Shown here piece by piece: positions 1-12,765 of a DNA stretch of 64,000 bases. The number at the start of each line of letters is the position of its first letter. Position 1 is the first letter of the stretch. Position numbers and translations under genes: made by a program. Location of the stretch: the NCBI GenBank assembly GCA_029204225.1, contig CM055109.1, forward strand, positions 18,345,590 to 18,409,589, written 5' to 3'. The notes under the pieces are model-generated. The model searched no databases. It was not told the DNA's origin and was given only the letters and a program-made list of their open reading frames with translations. The DNA comes from Diphasiastrum complanatum. Its lineage: Eukaryota; Streptophyta; Lycopodiopsida; Lycopodiales; Lycopodiaceae.

Positions 1-136
1 GATCACCATATCCATGATAGTGCCTCCTTGATGTTGACTTCTTTGATGAACTTGAGAGCTTTGCACCACTTGATCACTTTTTCCAATGATAAGTTCCATC
101 CTTGAAACATATGGTTGATCCACAAGCTCCTCCTCC

Positions 137-2026
137 TTAAAAATAGCTAAAATTCCATGAGAAAATAAAGAGTCTTCTTGACTCATAAGGATCACAAAGA
201 TCCAACATCATGTTACCAAGATCTCCAGAATTAGGCTCATCAACATTGGCAAGACTATGCATGCTATAATAACCAAGAGTTCGCATCATATCTTCGTGCT
301 TGATTTCCATTCTAATCTCAGAACTAATGAGGCTAAATACTTCATTATGGAGATAAGTGTCCTTAGAGGATGATTCACTTACTCTCATAAAGAGTTTACA
401 ATTTGCCTTAATACATGAAAAAAGACAAATTTTCACACTATGAGTGAGCAAATCACTCTTGCTCTTGCAAGACTCAAGAGCATACATTTGCTGAAATAAC
501 CATTCGCTTTCTAATTGATCTAAAATCAATTTCAAATAATTAAGAACATCAACTATGTTCTCAAGAGAGACACCATACTCAACTAGTATTGCTTTGCTCC
601 AACTTTGAGTTGCAAAAGTCTCACCAAAGCAAATTGATTCACCAAATGACATAAGAGAAGCAAGCATAAGATGTATACCACTTGAAATGTGCTCCTCTTT
701 CCCTTGAAATGTGAGCCATATGAACTCAACCATGTCTCTTGATATTCTTCTTGGAATCATAACTTGAGAAGGACTCTCCTCCTCAATCCTTGGCACACTT
801 GAACCTTGAGATGACTCCTTAAGATCAACTTCTTGGTGCTCCTCCTTGATGGAAATCTGAGACCTCCATGTCTCATAATGATCACAATAAACATGACCAT
901 ACATTGTGCACTTTCTATGATCAACAATATTACTTATGCTAGAACCATAAGTCCAAAAATCACCACAACTTGACATGATTTTTCTAATATTGAAATCAAG
1001 AAGTATTTCTATCTCAATAAGGCTAACTACTTGCTTATGGATATAAGTGTCCACTTTGGATGCTTCACTTATTCTCATAAGAAGTTTACAACTTGCCTTT
1101 AAAATTGAAAATTTACAACTTTCAACATTATGAATGAACACATCATTCATGATCTTATTGAAACCAAAAGAAAATACATCATGAAGACATTTCCATTTCC
1201 TTTTCTTTATACTCAATGTAAGTTTCCAAGGAAAACATGCTTTGCTATCTATTAAGGCATTACACTCAACTAGTATTGCCTTAATCCACATTTGAGATAC
1301 AAAAATCTCTTCAAAGCAAAATAGTTCTTCAAAAGATGTCATGAGAGCATAAATGGAACTATTTTCATTTTGTGATTGCTCCTCCTTAACTTTGCTTGGT
1401 TTCTCTTGGATCATAACAATAACTTTGAACTTATCCAAAGTTCCAAACAAAATGCTTTTCAAGAACATGAAATAAATCCAAGTGACATTCATGAAAGAAA
1501 CATCTTTCTTTGCATCTTGAACCAAACAATGCACTTCCAAATGAAAAACTTCTAGAGGTTTGAAATGTGTGGTGATGGACTTTTGAAGACAACTCTTGTA
1601 AGTCCTTGTGAGACTCCAAGCCTCATGCATCTTTCCACAAAGGAAACACATTTCCTTGGATTTGTCCTTCTTGCCTTTGCATTTTGCACTTGAAGCTCCA
1701 TCCTTCACCTCGGCCCCCTTGCTTTGGTTCTCCTTGGATGGATTGGTCTTCATTTTGTAGCATCTTGAGACAAAATGATCTCTCTTGCCACAAAGGTTGC
1801 ATTTAGGATCCTTACTTGCCTCCAATAGGTTGCCACCTATTGATGCCATGATGAGGAAGTAAAACTTTGTGATATGAATTTTCAAAATGTAATTTGTGAC
1901 TCTCAAGAAACTAGATTTGAATACATTCAACAATCTAGAAGGATCTACACAAGATCTAGACCACAAATTTTGAATCATATCTCTTTTCAACCTAGTCAAT
2001 TGGAAACTAAGCTTTGCTTTGATCAC
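137..2026 (-). CDS. gag-like zinc-knuckle protein of family N element (629 aa)
   Basis: An open frame of 629 codons downstream of the PBS. Around residues 75-90 it has one clean CCHC zinc knuckle (CNLCGKRDHFVSRC, pattern CX2CX4HX4C), which binds nucleic acid in retroelement Gag proteins. A second cluster (CFLCGKMHEAW) is degenerate. The rest is not a recognisable Gag domain. Residues of roughly 230-335 and 460-585 are two diverged copies of one module: FEELFCFEEIFVSQMWIKAI against FGESICFGETFATQSWSKAI, later KVDTYIHKQVVSLI against SKDTYLHNEVFSLI. No catalytic motif is visible. Pieces of the same protein recur at 9830-10120 and 11076-11480. Start codon uncertain; methionines near residue 60, just before the knuckle, are also possible. 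Best read as Gag or a family-specific protein of a non-autonomous element. Confidence 0.6.
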   Translation of the reverse strand: MIKAKLSFQLTRLKRDMIQNLWSRSCVDPSRLLNVFKSSFLRVTNYILKIHITKFYFLIMASIGGNLLEASKDPKCNLCGKRDHFVSRCYKMKTNPSKENQSKGAEVKDGASSAKCKGKKDKSKEMCFLCGKMHEAWSLTRTYKSCLQKSITTHFKPLEVFHLEVHCLVQDAKKDVSFMNVTWIYFMFLKSILFGTLDKFKVIVMIQEKPSKVKEEQSQNENSSIYALMTSFEELFCFEEIFVSQMWIKAILVECNALIDSKACFPWKLTLSIKKRKWKCLHDVFSFGFNKIMNDVFIHNVESCKFSILKASCKLLMRISEASKVDTYIHKQVVSLIEIEILLDFNIRKIMSSCGDFWTYGSSISNIVDHRKCTMYGHVYCDHYETWRSQISIKEEHQEVDLKESSQGSSVPRIEEESPSQVMIPRRISRDMVEFIWLTFQGKEEHISSGIHLMLASLMSFGESICFGETFATQSWSKAILVEYGVSLENIVDVLNYLKLILDQLESEWLFQQMYALESCKSKSDLLTHSVKICLFSCIKANCKLFMRVSESSSKDTYLHNEVFSLISSEIRMEIKHEDMMRTLGYYSMHSLANVDEPNSGDLGNMMLDLCDPYESRRLFIFSWNFSYF

Positions 2027-3440
2027 TAAGACAAAAGCACTCTATCAAATCACAAAAATCAGATCCAAACACCCCTATTGGACTCAACAAACACCAATGA
2101 CTCTTTCTTTTGAGAGTTGGAATGGATTTGAAAAGATTTGACTCCTAGATTTTCCTTTTCTCTTGACTAGTTCACTCACTTTTGATATTCTTGAACAAAG
2201 GATGGGTTTTGTTTCAAATACTTGAAAATCAAACTTAATCACTTCTTTTGGACTCACTCTTGACCCAAATAATCTCACTCTTGAGATTTGGATTGAATTT
2301 GATTTGATTTGACAACAAAGTAAACCACTAATTTTCACAAAAAAAAATTATCTACATAAACTTGACATGTATACTTGATTCAAACACACAAAGATTAGAT
2401 CCAATCACCCCTTTTGGAATCCTCTTGACCCAAAGAATCTCACTCTTGAGATTTGGAATGGACATGAAATGGTTTGATAACAATCTATGTCAATAATTTT
2501 TCACCAAGCTTAAAAATTAGACATCTAGAGATTCACAAAGATCCCAACCATGTATGAACACTCAAATATGGACTCCTCCTTGTTCTATACTCCCAATGGG
2601 ATCACAATTTGACCCTCACCCTATCACAAAGAATGTTGAATTAGAACTTATTTGAGTTTCATACATACAATGTCAAATTGTGCTCAAAAATTGAATTCAT
2701 TCACCCCTATTGGACTCCACCAAGTACCAATGACTCTACCTCTTTAGAGTTGGAATGAAATTCAAATTTTCAAAAATGTGATACTTCTCTCTCACTAAGA
2801 TATGTGCTTACAAAGATCTAATGCCACTTAGCAAGATTTGATCACAATGAAGAAGACAATTTTTCAAACAAAGTCAAAAAAAATGAGCTACTAGAACTTG
2901 CCCTCTAAAAAGGAAGAAACTCTTAGGATTTTTGGATCAAACACTACACATGTGACTTACACACCTCTATGACTCTCTTTCAAGCCAAACAAAACTCAAC
3001 TCTTTGAGTAGGAGTGGAACAATGTGACTTAGATCTCAAAAATCACTTCTAGAACTCTCCAACAATGCTTATCACTTGTATTGGTAGATTTTGCCTTTAT
3101 GAGTGTTTGTGCTCTAGAAATTCACTTAAGATTTCACTTGGAGGACTTATCCAAGGCTGACTTCTAGCACTTAGATGCTTCTAGTCTCAACCCTTTCACT
3201 CTTGAACACATCTAGAATGAAGATACAATGGATTTCAATCTCTCCCCTTGCAAATCACTCCTTAATCTATGGTTTTTGGCAATCTTTCACTCTCAACTTT
3301 AATGCACACCCAAAGCATCTGAGAAATCAGCTTTAATGTACTGTAATAAAGATTCAAATCATCTATATGATTGATCTATACCAAGAACAAATCAAAGGAA
3401 TAGAAACAATGCATTACAAAGCTTGAAAAATGCACTAGAT
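2027..3440 (-). other. Untranslated leader of family N element
   Basis: No convincing coding region. The leader is AT-rich and carries diverged copies of a short block reading roughly 'cacccctattggactc … gactct … gagttggaatg', visible near 2065-2115, 2395-2465 and 2695-2765. Such repeated leaders are common in large non-autonomous LTR elements. Confidence 0.5.
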
Positions 3441-3820
3441 TGACTAGTTTTGGGTGTATGAGGCATTAAATGCATCAAAACTGAATTTTATTGCTCAGAA
3501 CAGGTTATGTACGGCCTCACACGTGTGGGAAGTACACATGAAGCCCACAAAAATATTTGGTACAAATATAATGATTCTATCTATCTATTCAAACTCGCTA
3601 CCTCAAGATTAGCTAGTTTCCAAAAAACCTACTAGTTTGGGTGTATGAGTAAGATATAGCATCAAACTGAAAAATATAGCTCCAAAACTGGTACTGTATG
3701 TCCTCACACGTGTGAACAGTAACCTTGCATCCCACAACCAAGTTTGATGCACAAATATCAAGGCTAACTAACTCTTCAAACTCGCCCACTCAAGATTAGT
3801 GAGTTTTCTCAAAAAACTTG
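3441..3820 (-). repeat. Two tandem ~187 bp repeats beside the PBS, each with CACACGTGTG
   Basis: Copy one (about 3441-3629) and copy two (about 3630-3820) share 'gggtgtatgag', 'cctcacacgtgtg', and 'ttcaaactcgc…ctcaagatta'. The palindrome CACACGTGTG is at 3518-3527 and 3705-3714, 187 bp apart. A fragment of a third copy ('aatctgggtgttg') follows. The duplication sits between the ORF and the primer site. Confidence 0.7.
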
Positions 3821-3865
3821 CCAATCTGGGTGTTGTTTAGATCAATGCTTTAATCTCTTGTACTT

Positions 3866-3878
3866 GGCTCTGATACCA
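3866..3878 (-). other. Primer binding site, initiator tRNA-Met type (family N)
   Basis: Minus strand reads TGGTATCAGAGCC, complementary to the 3' end of plant initiator tRNA-Met. It lies immediately inside the LTR end (…TTTCACA), fixing element orientation as leftward. Confidence 0.85.
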
Positions 3879-4743
3879 TGTGAAATTTTAGAGAAATAAA
3901 GACCAAGAATGGATCTACATCAGATTCTCAAGAGGTGTTGGAAGCTAGATTACATGATCTACTAATTAACCAATGATTAGATCTAGAATTAGATCGATTC
4001 CCCATCGAAAATCTAGCAAGAACAACAAGCAAATGATTAAACTTGAGACCTACTGCCTTCACACGTGTGAAGAACAGTACCTGTACGGAATTACAGCAGA
4101 GAGTGAAGTACACAAGTGTTAGAAAGCAATAGAACCATAAAATCACAACACAAATATGAGAATACTCAAGATATGCCTCCAAAACCAAGATCTTGCCTCA
4201 TTTTTTTCTCAAAGTGGATCCATCATGGATTAAATACAAAAATCATCATACTCTCTCTCTAATCCACTTCCAGCACGTGTGAGACAGGTCATAGTGCTTA
4301 TCCATATCCACTTTGGCTAAGATTCCATTAATTTGCCACATCATCATTGGTGGCTAGTGTTGACCTTCTAGATTCCTACAAATTAGGAGATAGGTCCTAC
4401 AATCTAGGAGATTTGACTTTTGACATGTATAAAAACTATATACAATGGATCTAAACTTTCTATATGATATTTCACATGTGGGAGACCACTCCTACCCATG
4501 TGACATAGCATTTTCTACCACTAGAATGGTGCCAAGTGTCATAATACTACTAAACTAGTTTTTGGCCAATTTAGCCACTAGTTTCCAATTTAAATGATAT
4601 GTACAACCTTTATGATCTATCTAAATGACTTAGGCATAGATTTCACACGTGGGAACAGGCTCCACACATGTCTAATGATGATAGGTACAAGTCATTATGG
4701 TATTTACAAGATTTAACCAAGTTAGCTTTTGCCAATTTTAACA
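3879..4743 (-). repeat. 5' LTR of family N element
   Basis: About 865 bp, starting TGTGAAATTT and ending TTTTAACA on the plus strand, that is TG…CA. It is bounded on the left by the PBS and on the right by gypsy RNase H sequence. It contains CACACGTGTG (4060-4069) and related CACGTG/CACATGTG sites near 4274, 4472 and 4644. A truncated homologue in the same orientation is at 10190-10944. Confidence 0.8.
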
Positions 4744-5106
4744 TTGACTACCATATAAATAGTGTCTCCACGTTCTCAATGCATGCACCACAGCAAACCG
4801 TTCTTTTTCCTGAGTTGTATATCTAGTTCGTGCATCAGACAACTTCCTACTCTCAAAAGCAACTGGCCTCCCCTCTTGTAACAGAACTGCACCAACCGCA
4901 TAATCACTAGCATCCACTTTAACCAGAAAAGGTTTATCCAGATCTGCTATGATCAATACTGGTGCTGAGACAATTAGTTCTTTAAGTTTATTAAAACTTG
5001 CATCTAATGTCTCATTCCACACAACAGGTGGACTCGGCCTACCCTTTCGAGTAATTATCCCCTTCAACGCATTGTTGAGAGGTGCAACAATCAACGAATA
5101 ATCCAA
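4744..5106 (-). pseudogene. G1 RNase H domain, truncated
   Basis: Contains the linker SLIVAPLNNALKG and the RNase H start VKVDASDYAVGAVLLQEG, followed by FESRKLSDARTRY and YTTQEKERFAVVHALRTWRHYLYG. These are standard for the RNase H of Ty3/gypsy Pol. The frame is cut after YGS by the family N LTR, so the domain lacks its C-terminal two thirds. It joins the RT upstream through a frameshift near 5100. Confidence 0.85.
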
Positions 5107-5720
5107 GATAATCTACGGAAGAAAACAGTAAATCCCAAAAAAGATTTAAGTTCTCTTATTGTTTTAGGAATTGACCATTCCAGAACTGTTTTAATCTTTT
5201 CCCGATCTATCATAATTCCCTTCCAGGATATGACATGACCCAGATATAACAGTTCTTTTTTAAAGAATTCACACTTCGACTCTTTAGCATAAAGCTTCTT
5301 CTGTCTCAAAATCCTCAAGGCAGTCCTAAGATGCTTCTTATGCTCTTTGATTGTTTTACTATAGATGAGTATATCATCTAAAAACACTACAACAAACTTT
5401 CCCAGATATGGACGAAACAAGTCGTTCATCATTTGCTGGAAAGTGGCCGGAGCGTTTGTTAACCCAAAGGTAAGACCAAGAATTCATAATGGCCAAATCT
5501 AGTCCTAAAACCTGTCTTAGACGCATCTCTTGGATGAATTTGAATCTGATGATAATCAGTTCGCAAGTCAATTTTAGTAAAATATCTAGCTCCACCCAAA
5601 CGATCAACCAAATCGTCCATCCTAGATAGAGGATACTTATTCCTAATGGTAACTTTATTCAACCCCTTGTAATCCACGCACATCCGGAAAGTACTGTCTT
5701 TCTTATCCTTAAGAAGGACT
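5091..5720 (-). pseudogene. G1 reverse transcriptase, frameshifted
   Basis: Two open pieces. 5459-5683 holds [19 protein letters not shown], then [14 protein letters not shown] and [18 protein letters not shown]. 5091-5432 holds the catalytic segment VVVFLDDILIYS (FLDD) and the thumb region LYAKESKCEFF and LGHVIS. A frameshift separates the pieces at about 5440-5460, and a stop lies just upstream near 5745. The family reaction is RNA/DNA-templated DNA synthesis; this copy cannot make a full protein. Confidence 0.85.
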
Positions 5721-5857
5721 GGCGCCCCCCATGGCGACTTACTAGGTCAAATGTGACCCATTCGGAGATACTCCTCAATTTGTCGAGTCACTTCCTCCTC
5801 TTCCTTCAGACTAAACTGATACGATTGTCGAAAGATAGGTTGACTACCCGGAATTAA

Positions 5858-6592
5858 TTATATCTTATGATCTACTGACCTAGACGGAGGTAGACCATGT
5901 GGAAGTTCACTTGGAAAAACATCACTAAATTCTTGCTTTAAATCTGCTAATAACTGTTTCTCTTCATGATCATGATCTAAATTACCATACTGATTATCAT
6001 CATTCATAATGAAATTACTATCAATAATTGATTTAGTACTATCATTCTCATGTGAAGACTCATAAACAATTCCACTTAAGCAAGATTTTAAAACAAGATA
6101 GTAACAATCAAAATTGTGAGCTACATTTATTAATTCCGCCGATGTAACCATCGGAAACTGAGTTCCAGTATCATCACCAAAAATGGATACAACTTTACCA
6201 CTAGAATCTATGAATCGTAACTCATGCTTCTTAAAATCAATTTGCAAACTATCAGATTTACTAAAGAACCACTCATATCCTAAAATTATGTCAGATTGGC
6301 CCATGTTTAGAACATGGAAATTAATCTTTTCAATATGGCCTTGAAGATCCAGCTCCAAATCCGGAACCATTACTTCAAAAGCTTCAGTATCTGCGACCGA
6401 CGCAAGCTTAACCACATAATGATGGTCACTTGGCTTGGTAGGCACCTGGAGTCTTTGTACAAGTTGAGAATTAATAAAATTATGAGTACTGCCTGAATCC
6501 AACAATACATTCACATCTTTCCCTAACAACTTGCCCCTTACTCGAAACAAATTGTGAAGACCAAAGACAATGTACTGAATTGACATTGACAA
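5858..6592 (-). pseudogene. G1 aspartic protease and RT N-terminal linker
   Basis: Open frame of 244 codons. The protease active site is seen as LLDSGSTHNFI near residues 31-41 (DSG motif intact), followed by IILGYEWF, the usual LG.(D/E)W motif of plant Ty3/gypsy proteases. The C-terminal part, LLADLKQEFSDVFP and LPPSR.VDHKI, is the linker entering RT. The protease releases Gag and Pol proteins in active elements. A frameshift separates it from gag at about 6600. Confidence 0.85.
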
Positions 6593-6599
6593 GTACTAT

Positions 6600-8260
<1,661 letters not shown>

Positions 8261-8272
8261 GCTCTGATACCA
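8261..8272 (-). other. Primer binding site of G1, initiator tRNA-Met type
   Basis: Minus strand reads TGGTATCAGAGC, adjacent to the LTR at 8274. Confidence 0.8.
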
Positions 8273-8273
8273 A

Positions 8274-8775
8274 TAAAACGTTTCCCAAGACCTCCAATAG
8301 AGAATGAGCATTAAGAACACAATAAGGGAGTGCAGTGGACGAAACCGTCCCAACCAAACCTAGGTCGTCCGATCTAGCTCTCGAGCACTAGGGAGTATGG
8401 CAAATCTCTATGATAGGAAGCGCTTACCAATCCGACAGCATAATGGCCGCAGACTCTCAATCAAATGGACACAGGAGTGGGTATATATAGAGAGAAGCCC
8501 CTCCCCTGTCTGTCCATGCAATGAATCCACATGTAAGCGTACTATCAACTCATGCCTAACTCCCATGCATGTAGGTACCCCTAACTCATTTTAGCAAAGA
8601 CCCATGCATAGACACAGTGCATGTACATCCTATCCCATACTAGGATGCAACACACATGCCTATACTACATGCAGGCATAGCCTAAGGTCCTACTTAACTA
8701 TTATCCAAATTAGGCCTGGCCCCTACATCCAAGGCAGCCCCCTAATGGTACAAACCCCCCATTAGGGTCGTAACA
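8274..8775 (-). repeat. 5' LTR of G1
   Basis: On the minus strand it begins TGTTACGACCC (8775) and runs to the PBS. The inner end is not the canonical CA, so the exact edge is uncertain. A TATA sequence lies inside at 8482-8489. Confidence 0.65.
8482..8489 (-). promoter_or_regulatory. TATA box in G1 LTR
   Basis: TATATATA, about 285 bp inside the LTR start on the minus strand and flanked by CT-rich sequence, the usual place for the U3 promoter. Confidence 0.5.
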
Positions 8776-8782
8776 ACAATCA

Positions 8783-8974
8783 TCAATTGAAGATGTCAGA
8801 TTGATTGCTCACCACATCTTTCAAATCATCAATTCGTGTAGCATAGTAACCACACTTGTCAGGGAAGAAACACCTCTTAACTCCAAGCAAGCTGTTGAAA
8901 ACGATCGATCGAGCTACTACACTTTCCACGGTGGAGACCATAAAATGAAACTGTGTAGGTGATTCTAGCCTCAA
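8783..8974 (-). CDS. Possible host exon, unrecognised
   Basis: Short open frame whose composition looks protein-like, with VARSIVFNSLLGVKRCFFPD and KCGYYATRIDDLKDVV. A plausible acceptor (acctacacag) precedes the TTTCATTTTATGG start on the minus strand near 8954. It ends with a stop (…SDIFN) just before the G1 LTR. I cannot assign a family and no second exon is found. It could be chance or an unknown repeat. Confidence 0.2.
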   Translation of the reverse strand: MRLESPTQFHFMVSTVESVVARSIVFNSLLGVKRCFFPDKCGYYATRIDDLKDVVSNQSDIFN

Positions 8975-9511
<537 letters not shown>

Positions 9512-9513
9512 GA

Positions 9514-9770
9514 ACCTGGATTCCGTTGTGCCTCCACGATCCAAGGCTCAGAGAAATGTGCTTTATGTTCCATCAATCACTAGAAATTTACTAAGTGTTG
9601 GACAACCAGTGGATAATGGATTAGATATTCACTTCAAGCATGGATTTTGTTCCATATTGAAGAATGATGTATGCATAGCAAGAGGATTCAAGCAAGGAAG
9701 ATTGTTTAATTTAGATGCTAATGTAGCTAATAAAAAGGAGATTATGGCAAAGAAGGAAATCATTCATTCA
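9514..9770 (+). pseudogene. Ty1/copia protease-to-integrase linker fragment
   Basis: Plus-strand frame with [28 protein letters not shown] and FKQGRLFNLD. This block follows the protease and precedes the GAG-pre-integrase region in Ty1/copia Pol. Upstream protease and downstream integrase are absent. The fragment starts at the (GA)n edge. Confidence 0.8.
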
Positions 9771-9829
9771 AATGTACATCTCTTTTCTCTCGTATCATAT
9801 GGTGATGCTAGGATGTATCTCTTATCAAA

Positions 9830-10120
9830 AGTTGAAAGATTGGCTAAGGCTTGAGGAGGAGTCTTCTCAACTAATGCTTCCATGGAGATTCTCAAAGGAC
9901 AAGGATGAGTCAATGAGGCTCACATTTCATGAGGAAGAGAAGAAAATTTTAGGCGGTACACACTTCTATACATCCATGATTGCTTCTCATATGATCTTTG
10001 ATAAGACACTTTGCTTTGTTGAGATCTTTGCATCTCAAGGTTGTAATAAAGCTTTTGCTCATGGCCACTCACTTTGGTCAATATTTGGAATACATATCTT
10101 GTCAATTTTTAAAAAAAAGG
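9830..10120 (+). pseudogene. Family N ORF fragment, inverted relative to the neighbouring LTR
   Basis: EEESSQLMLPWRFSKDKDES, RLTFHEEE and CFVEIFASQGCNKAF match EEESPSQVMIPRRISRDMVE, WLTFQGKEE and CFGETFATQSWSKAI of the 137-2026 protein. It is on the plus strand, while the adjacent family N LTR (10190-10944) and internal piece (10945-11500) are in minus orientation. It is therefore a separate insertion or an inverted piece. Confidence 0.65.
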
Positions 10121-10189
10121 ACAATTATGATTGTACAAACCAATCATTAAGAGTTATTGATTGCTTAATACAATGATCTATCAAGTTCT

Positions 10190-10944
10190 ATGTGTTAGAT
10201 CTTGATCTAGATGCATTACACTATAATTTTAGCAAGAGCAATGGATCAAATGATTAAAATCTATGAAGAGCGGCCTCACACGTGTGGAGGACAGTACCAG
10301 TACGAACTGTAAACAGAGAGTGAAGTACATTTGCATACTAAAGCATTCCAATCATAAAAACTCAAGACAAATGTGAAAATTACAAGGAAAACTAGAAATT
10401 GCCAATGTCATGTCATCTTCTCATTAGAAATGGTGATTTCTTTATAGATCAAGTACATGAACCTGTGTACTGGTCCAGCAAGCCTTCACACATGTGGAGA
10501 GTGCCACATCATGTAGATCCACCAACAGGAGCCATATATGTCCAAGTTGACTTATCACACTAGCTAGAAATCAAAAGCTAGTCTCCACAAAAACAAGGAT
10601 ATTCCCTATAAAATAGGATCTAGTGGAATATGTACATCTAAACAAGTACATCTTTATCCACATGTGTGAATAGCATCTTGACATGTGGGAGCATTTACTC
10701 ATTCACACGGAAGTGCAAACTATTTACAAAGATATTGACGAAAATGACTTTTTCTTAGATTCTAGTCAAAAGTCAAGTTCACACTTGTGTAGATCTATCT
10801 AAAATGAATCTAACTTTGTACAAGTACTTTTTCTACTTCCTTTCACATGTGGAAACAAGCTCCACACGTGTGAGATCTCAATATGAACATAGATCTTAAG
10901 ATTAATATAATATATTAACCAAGTTGGACGTGACAATTTCAACA
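10190..10944 (-). repeat. 3' LTR of a second family N element, left end truncated
   Basis: It shares with the LTR at 3879-4743 the block 'tcacacgtgtg…acagtac…gtacg', 'cagagagtgaagtac', and the ending 'ttaaccaagttgg…aatttcaaca'. CACACGTGTG occurs at 10277-10286 and 10863-10872. On the minus strand a purine-rich tract (AATTGAGGAG, 10945-10954) directly precedes its TGTTGAAATT start, which marks it as a 3' LTR. Confidence 0.7.
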
Positions 10945-11500
10945 CTCCTCAATTCTAACTTGATAAATGTATGGTACTTCTGTAAAAAACTTAAGAGGCT
11001 AATGTTAGCTTCTCAAGTGGATCCTTTGGCATGGATTTGATGTAGAACCAGCCAATGCTATGTGTTGTAGTCACATTACCACAACCATGATAGGACTTCT
11101 TTGATGAAAATCCATTGCCAATCTTCTTGAAGCACATTCCACCATCCTAGCTTTCTTGCCTTTGTTTCCTTCCAAGCTCGAAGAAGATATTTGACTTGCA
11201 AGCAGCTGCTCCTAGAATGTAGCTGGTTTTTCATAAAGGAAATCCGAGGCTTCCATGTCTCATAATGGCTATGAAAAGCAAGACCTCGAGATAGATACAT
11301 GTGTAGATTACCAAGATTTTGCATACTAGTTTGACTAGTCCACAAAGCAAAAACTTTTTACATGATCGTCTGAATCCTGTCATTAAACGCAACCTTGAAT
11401 TCATTGAGGCTACTTACTTGCTTATGGATACAAGTGTCCTTTGAGGATGATTCACTTGGATCTCATAAGAAGTTTACACATTCCCTCAACAAATGAATAG
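10945..11500 (-). pseudogene. Internal 3' fragment of second family N element
   Basis: SHYETWKPRISFMKNQ matches DHYETWRSQISIKEEHQ of the 137-2026 protein. The nucleotide stretch at 11412-11480 (tgcttatggatacaagtgtcc…) matches 1030-1090. The ORF is broken by stops. Ends at about 11500, where CACTA-like sequence begins. Confidence 0.65.
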
Positions 11501-11559
11501 TACTTAATTCGTAATCGATTTCAAACTTGTCTTCTCTAAGCTCTAAACCCTAACGAATC

Positions 11560-11830
11560 ATTGTCTTTTAAGTACATGCTCGTCCACTCGTATTTCGAAC
11601 AATATTATGTTGTAGTTTATTGCGAACAATACTACCTCAAAGCCAATGTGATGCCAAAAACGCAAAATGAAACACGAAATATTTTGAGTACGCTTGGAAT
11701 AGATTATGGAAAGATTTTTGCATGTCCAAATGACCACATTTTGTATAGGAGTGTGTACGATGGAATTCTTCATGGAATTCTAATGTGGACGATGCATGAT
11801 AAACTTAGTTTGAGTGAATGTTCAAGCATG
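11560..11830 (+). pseudogene. CACTA (En/Spm) TNP2-type transposase fragment
   Basis: The plus-strand frame holds NILSTLGIDYGKIFACPNDH and ILYR. This resembles the conserved 'LGLGYEKIHACPNDCILYR' type motif of TNP2 transposases of CACTA elements. Only this block is recognisable; the rest, and any CACTA termini, are not seen. Downstream sequence to 12225 may belong to the same element but is too decayed to say. Confidence 0.55.
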
Positions 11831-12765
11831 TATTGTCCCATCTATGGAATGTTAATAATAATGATTAATTCTAGATTACATCTCATAAATATTTTTCTAA
11901 TGTTTCAGTACAATCATGAACATAGGTTTTACAACATCTAAATACAAAGCATGCTACATATCCGGGGTAAAATGTAAATGATCAGGAGTACCTACCAATT
12001 GATCACCCTTTTTGAACAATCCAAAGGCAAGTTTGGAAAGGACTGGAAGATGGCCCTTTAATCACACTTCCACCCCCACAAATAGGAGTAAAATATTGGT
12101 ACAATGAGTGGATTAAACACCATGATCGTGATGATTCTTGGGACAAATCATTTTCAATGATGAATCGATGCATGAAATTTTGTAAGCATATCTTACAAAT
12201 AGTAATGAACACAATCATGCACATTCAAAGGGTTGTGATAACATGGATGACAGTCAAGAGTTGCATGTTGATGAAGATGACATATCCTTACGCAAGCTAA
12301 CACTCCCTTGTATCCAGTAGCATCTTTTTCTCAATTGGCAACAACACTTCTCTTTCTAAACCTACAAGATACATACAAATGAAGTTCTAGTAGTGAATTA
12401 TGTCATTGTTCAAATATGCATGAACCATAAACACATTATATTCTGCCTTGACCAACCTTGCATGCAATCTTGGAGAGCCTCCGTCATCTCTAACACATAG
12501 TCCTTGAGAATAATTCGTGATTTTGCACACCAGCAAAGACCGATTTTCATTTCAGTTCAACCTGTGCTATACACAAATTCTATTTCAACCCAGCTTGACC
12601 CTCATCGACAATGTAGACCTACCATCAACTATATCAGCAGCAGTTTCTATTACCAGGCACCAAATAATCCATCTGATCAAATCTTAGAAACTTACCTGTT
12701 TTGATCTATGCTAATTTGAGCGGAACAGTGACATTCAATCAATATTTGGGACCAAGACAACCATC
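11831..12765. other. Unassigned; includes 3' flank of the DeCL gene
   Basis: No supported coding region. The right-hand few hundred bases are the expected 3' untranslated region of the minus-strand DeCL gene that stops at 12766. Confidence 0.4.

Larger units (their letters stand above)
1..4743 (-). mobile_element. Non-autonomous LTR retrotransposon, 5' part (family N)
   Basis: The element reads leftwards: a 5' LTR at 3879-4743, an initiator-Met primer site at 3866-3878, a long leader, then one large ORF at 137-2026. Its 3' part lies beyond the window start. No protease, integrase, RT or RNase H is visible, so it looks like a large non-autonomous derivative that would depend on another element's enzymes. 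The right LTR edge (…TTTTAACA) abuts RNase H sequence of the gypsy element at 4744, so this element inserted into that gypsy. A second, broken copy of the family lies at 9.8-11.5 kb. What is seen: LTR, PBS and ORF order. What is inferred: dependence on a partner. Confidence 0.75.

Noticed and set aside
5374-5607. Minus-strand 77-codon frame in gypsy G1
   Set aside because: Out-of-frame reading of the RT; the true RT frames are recognisable beside it.
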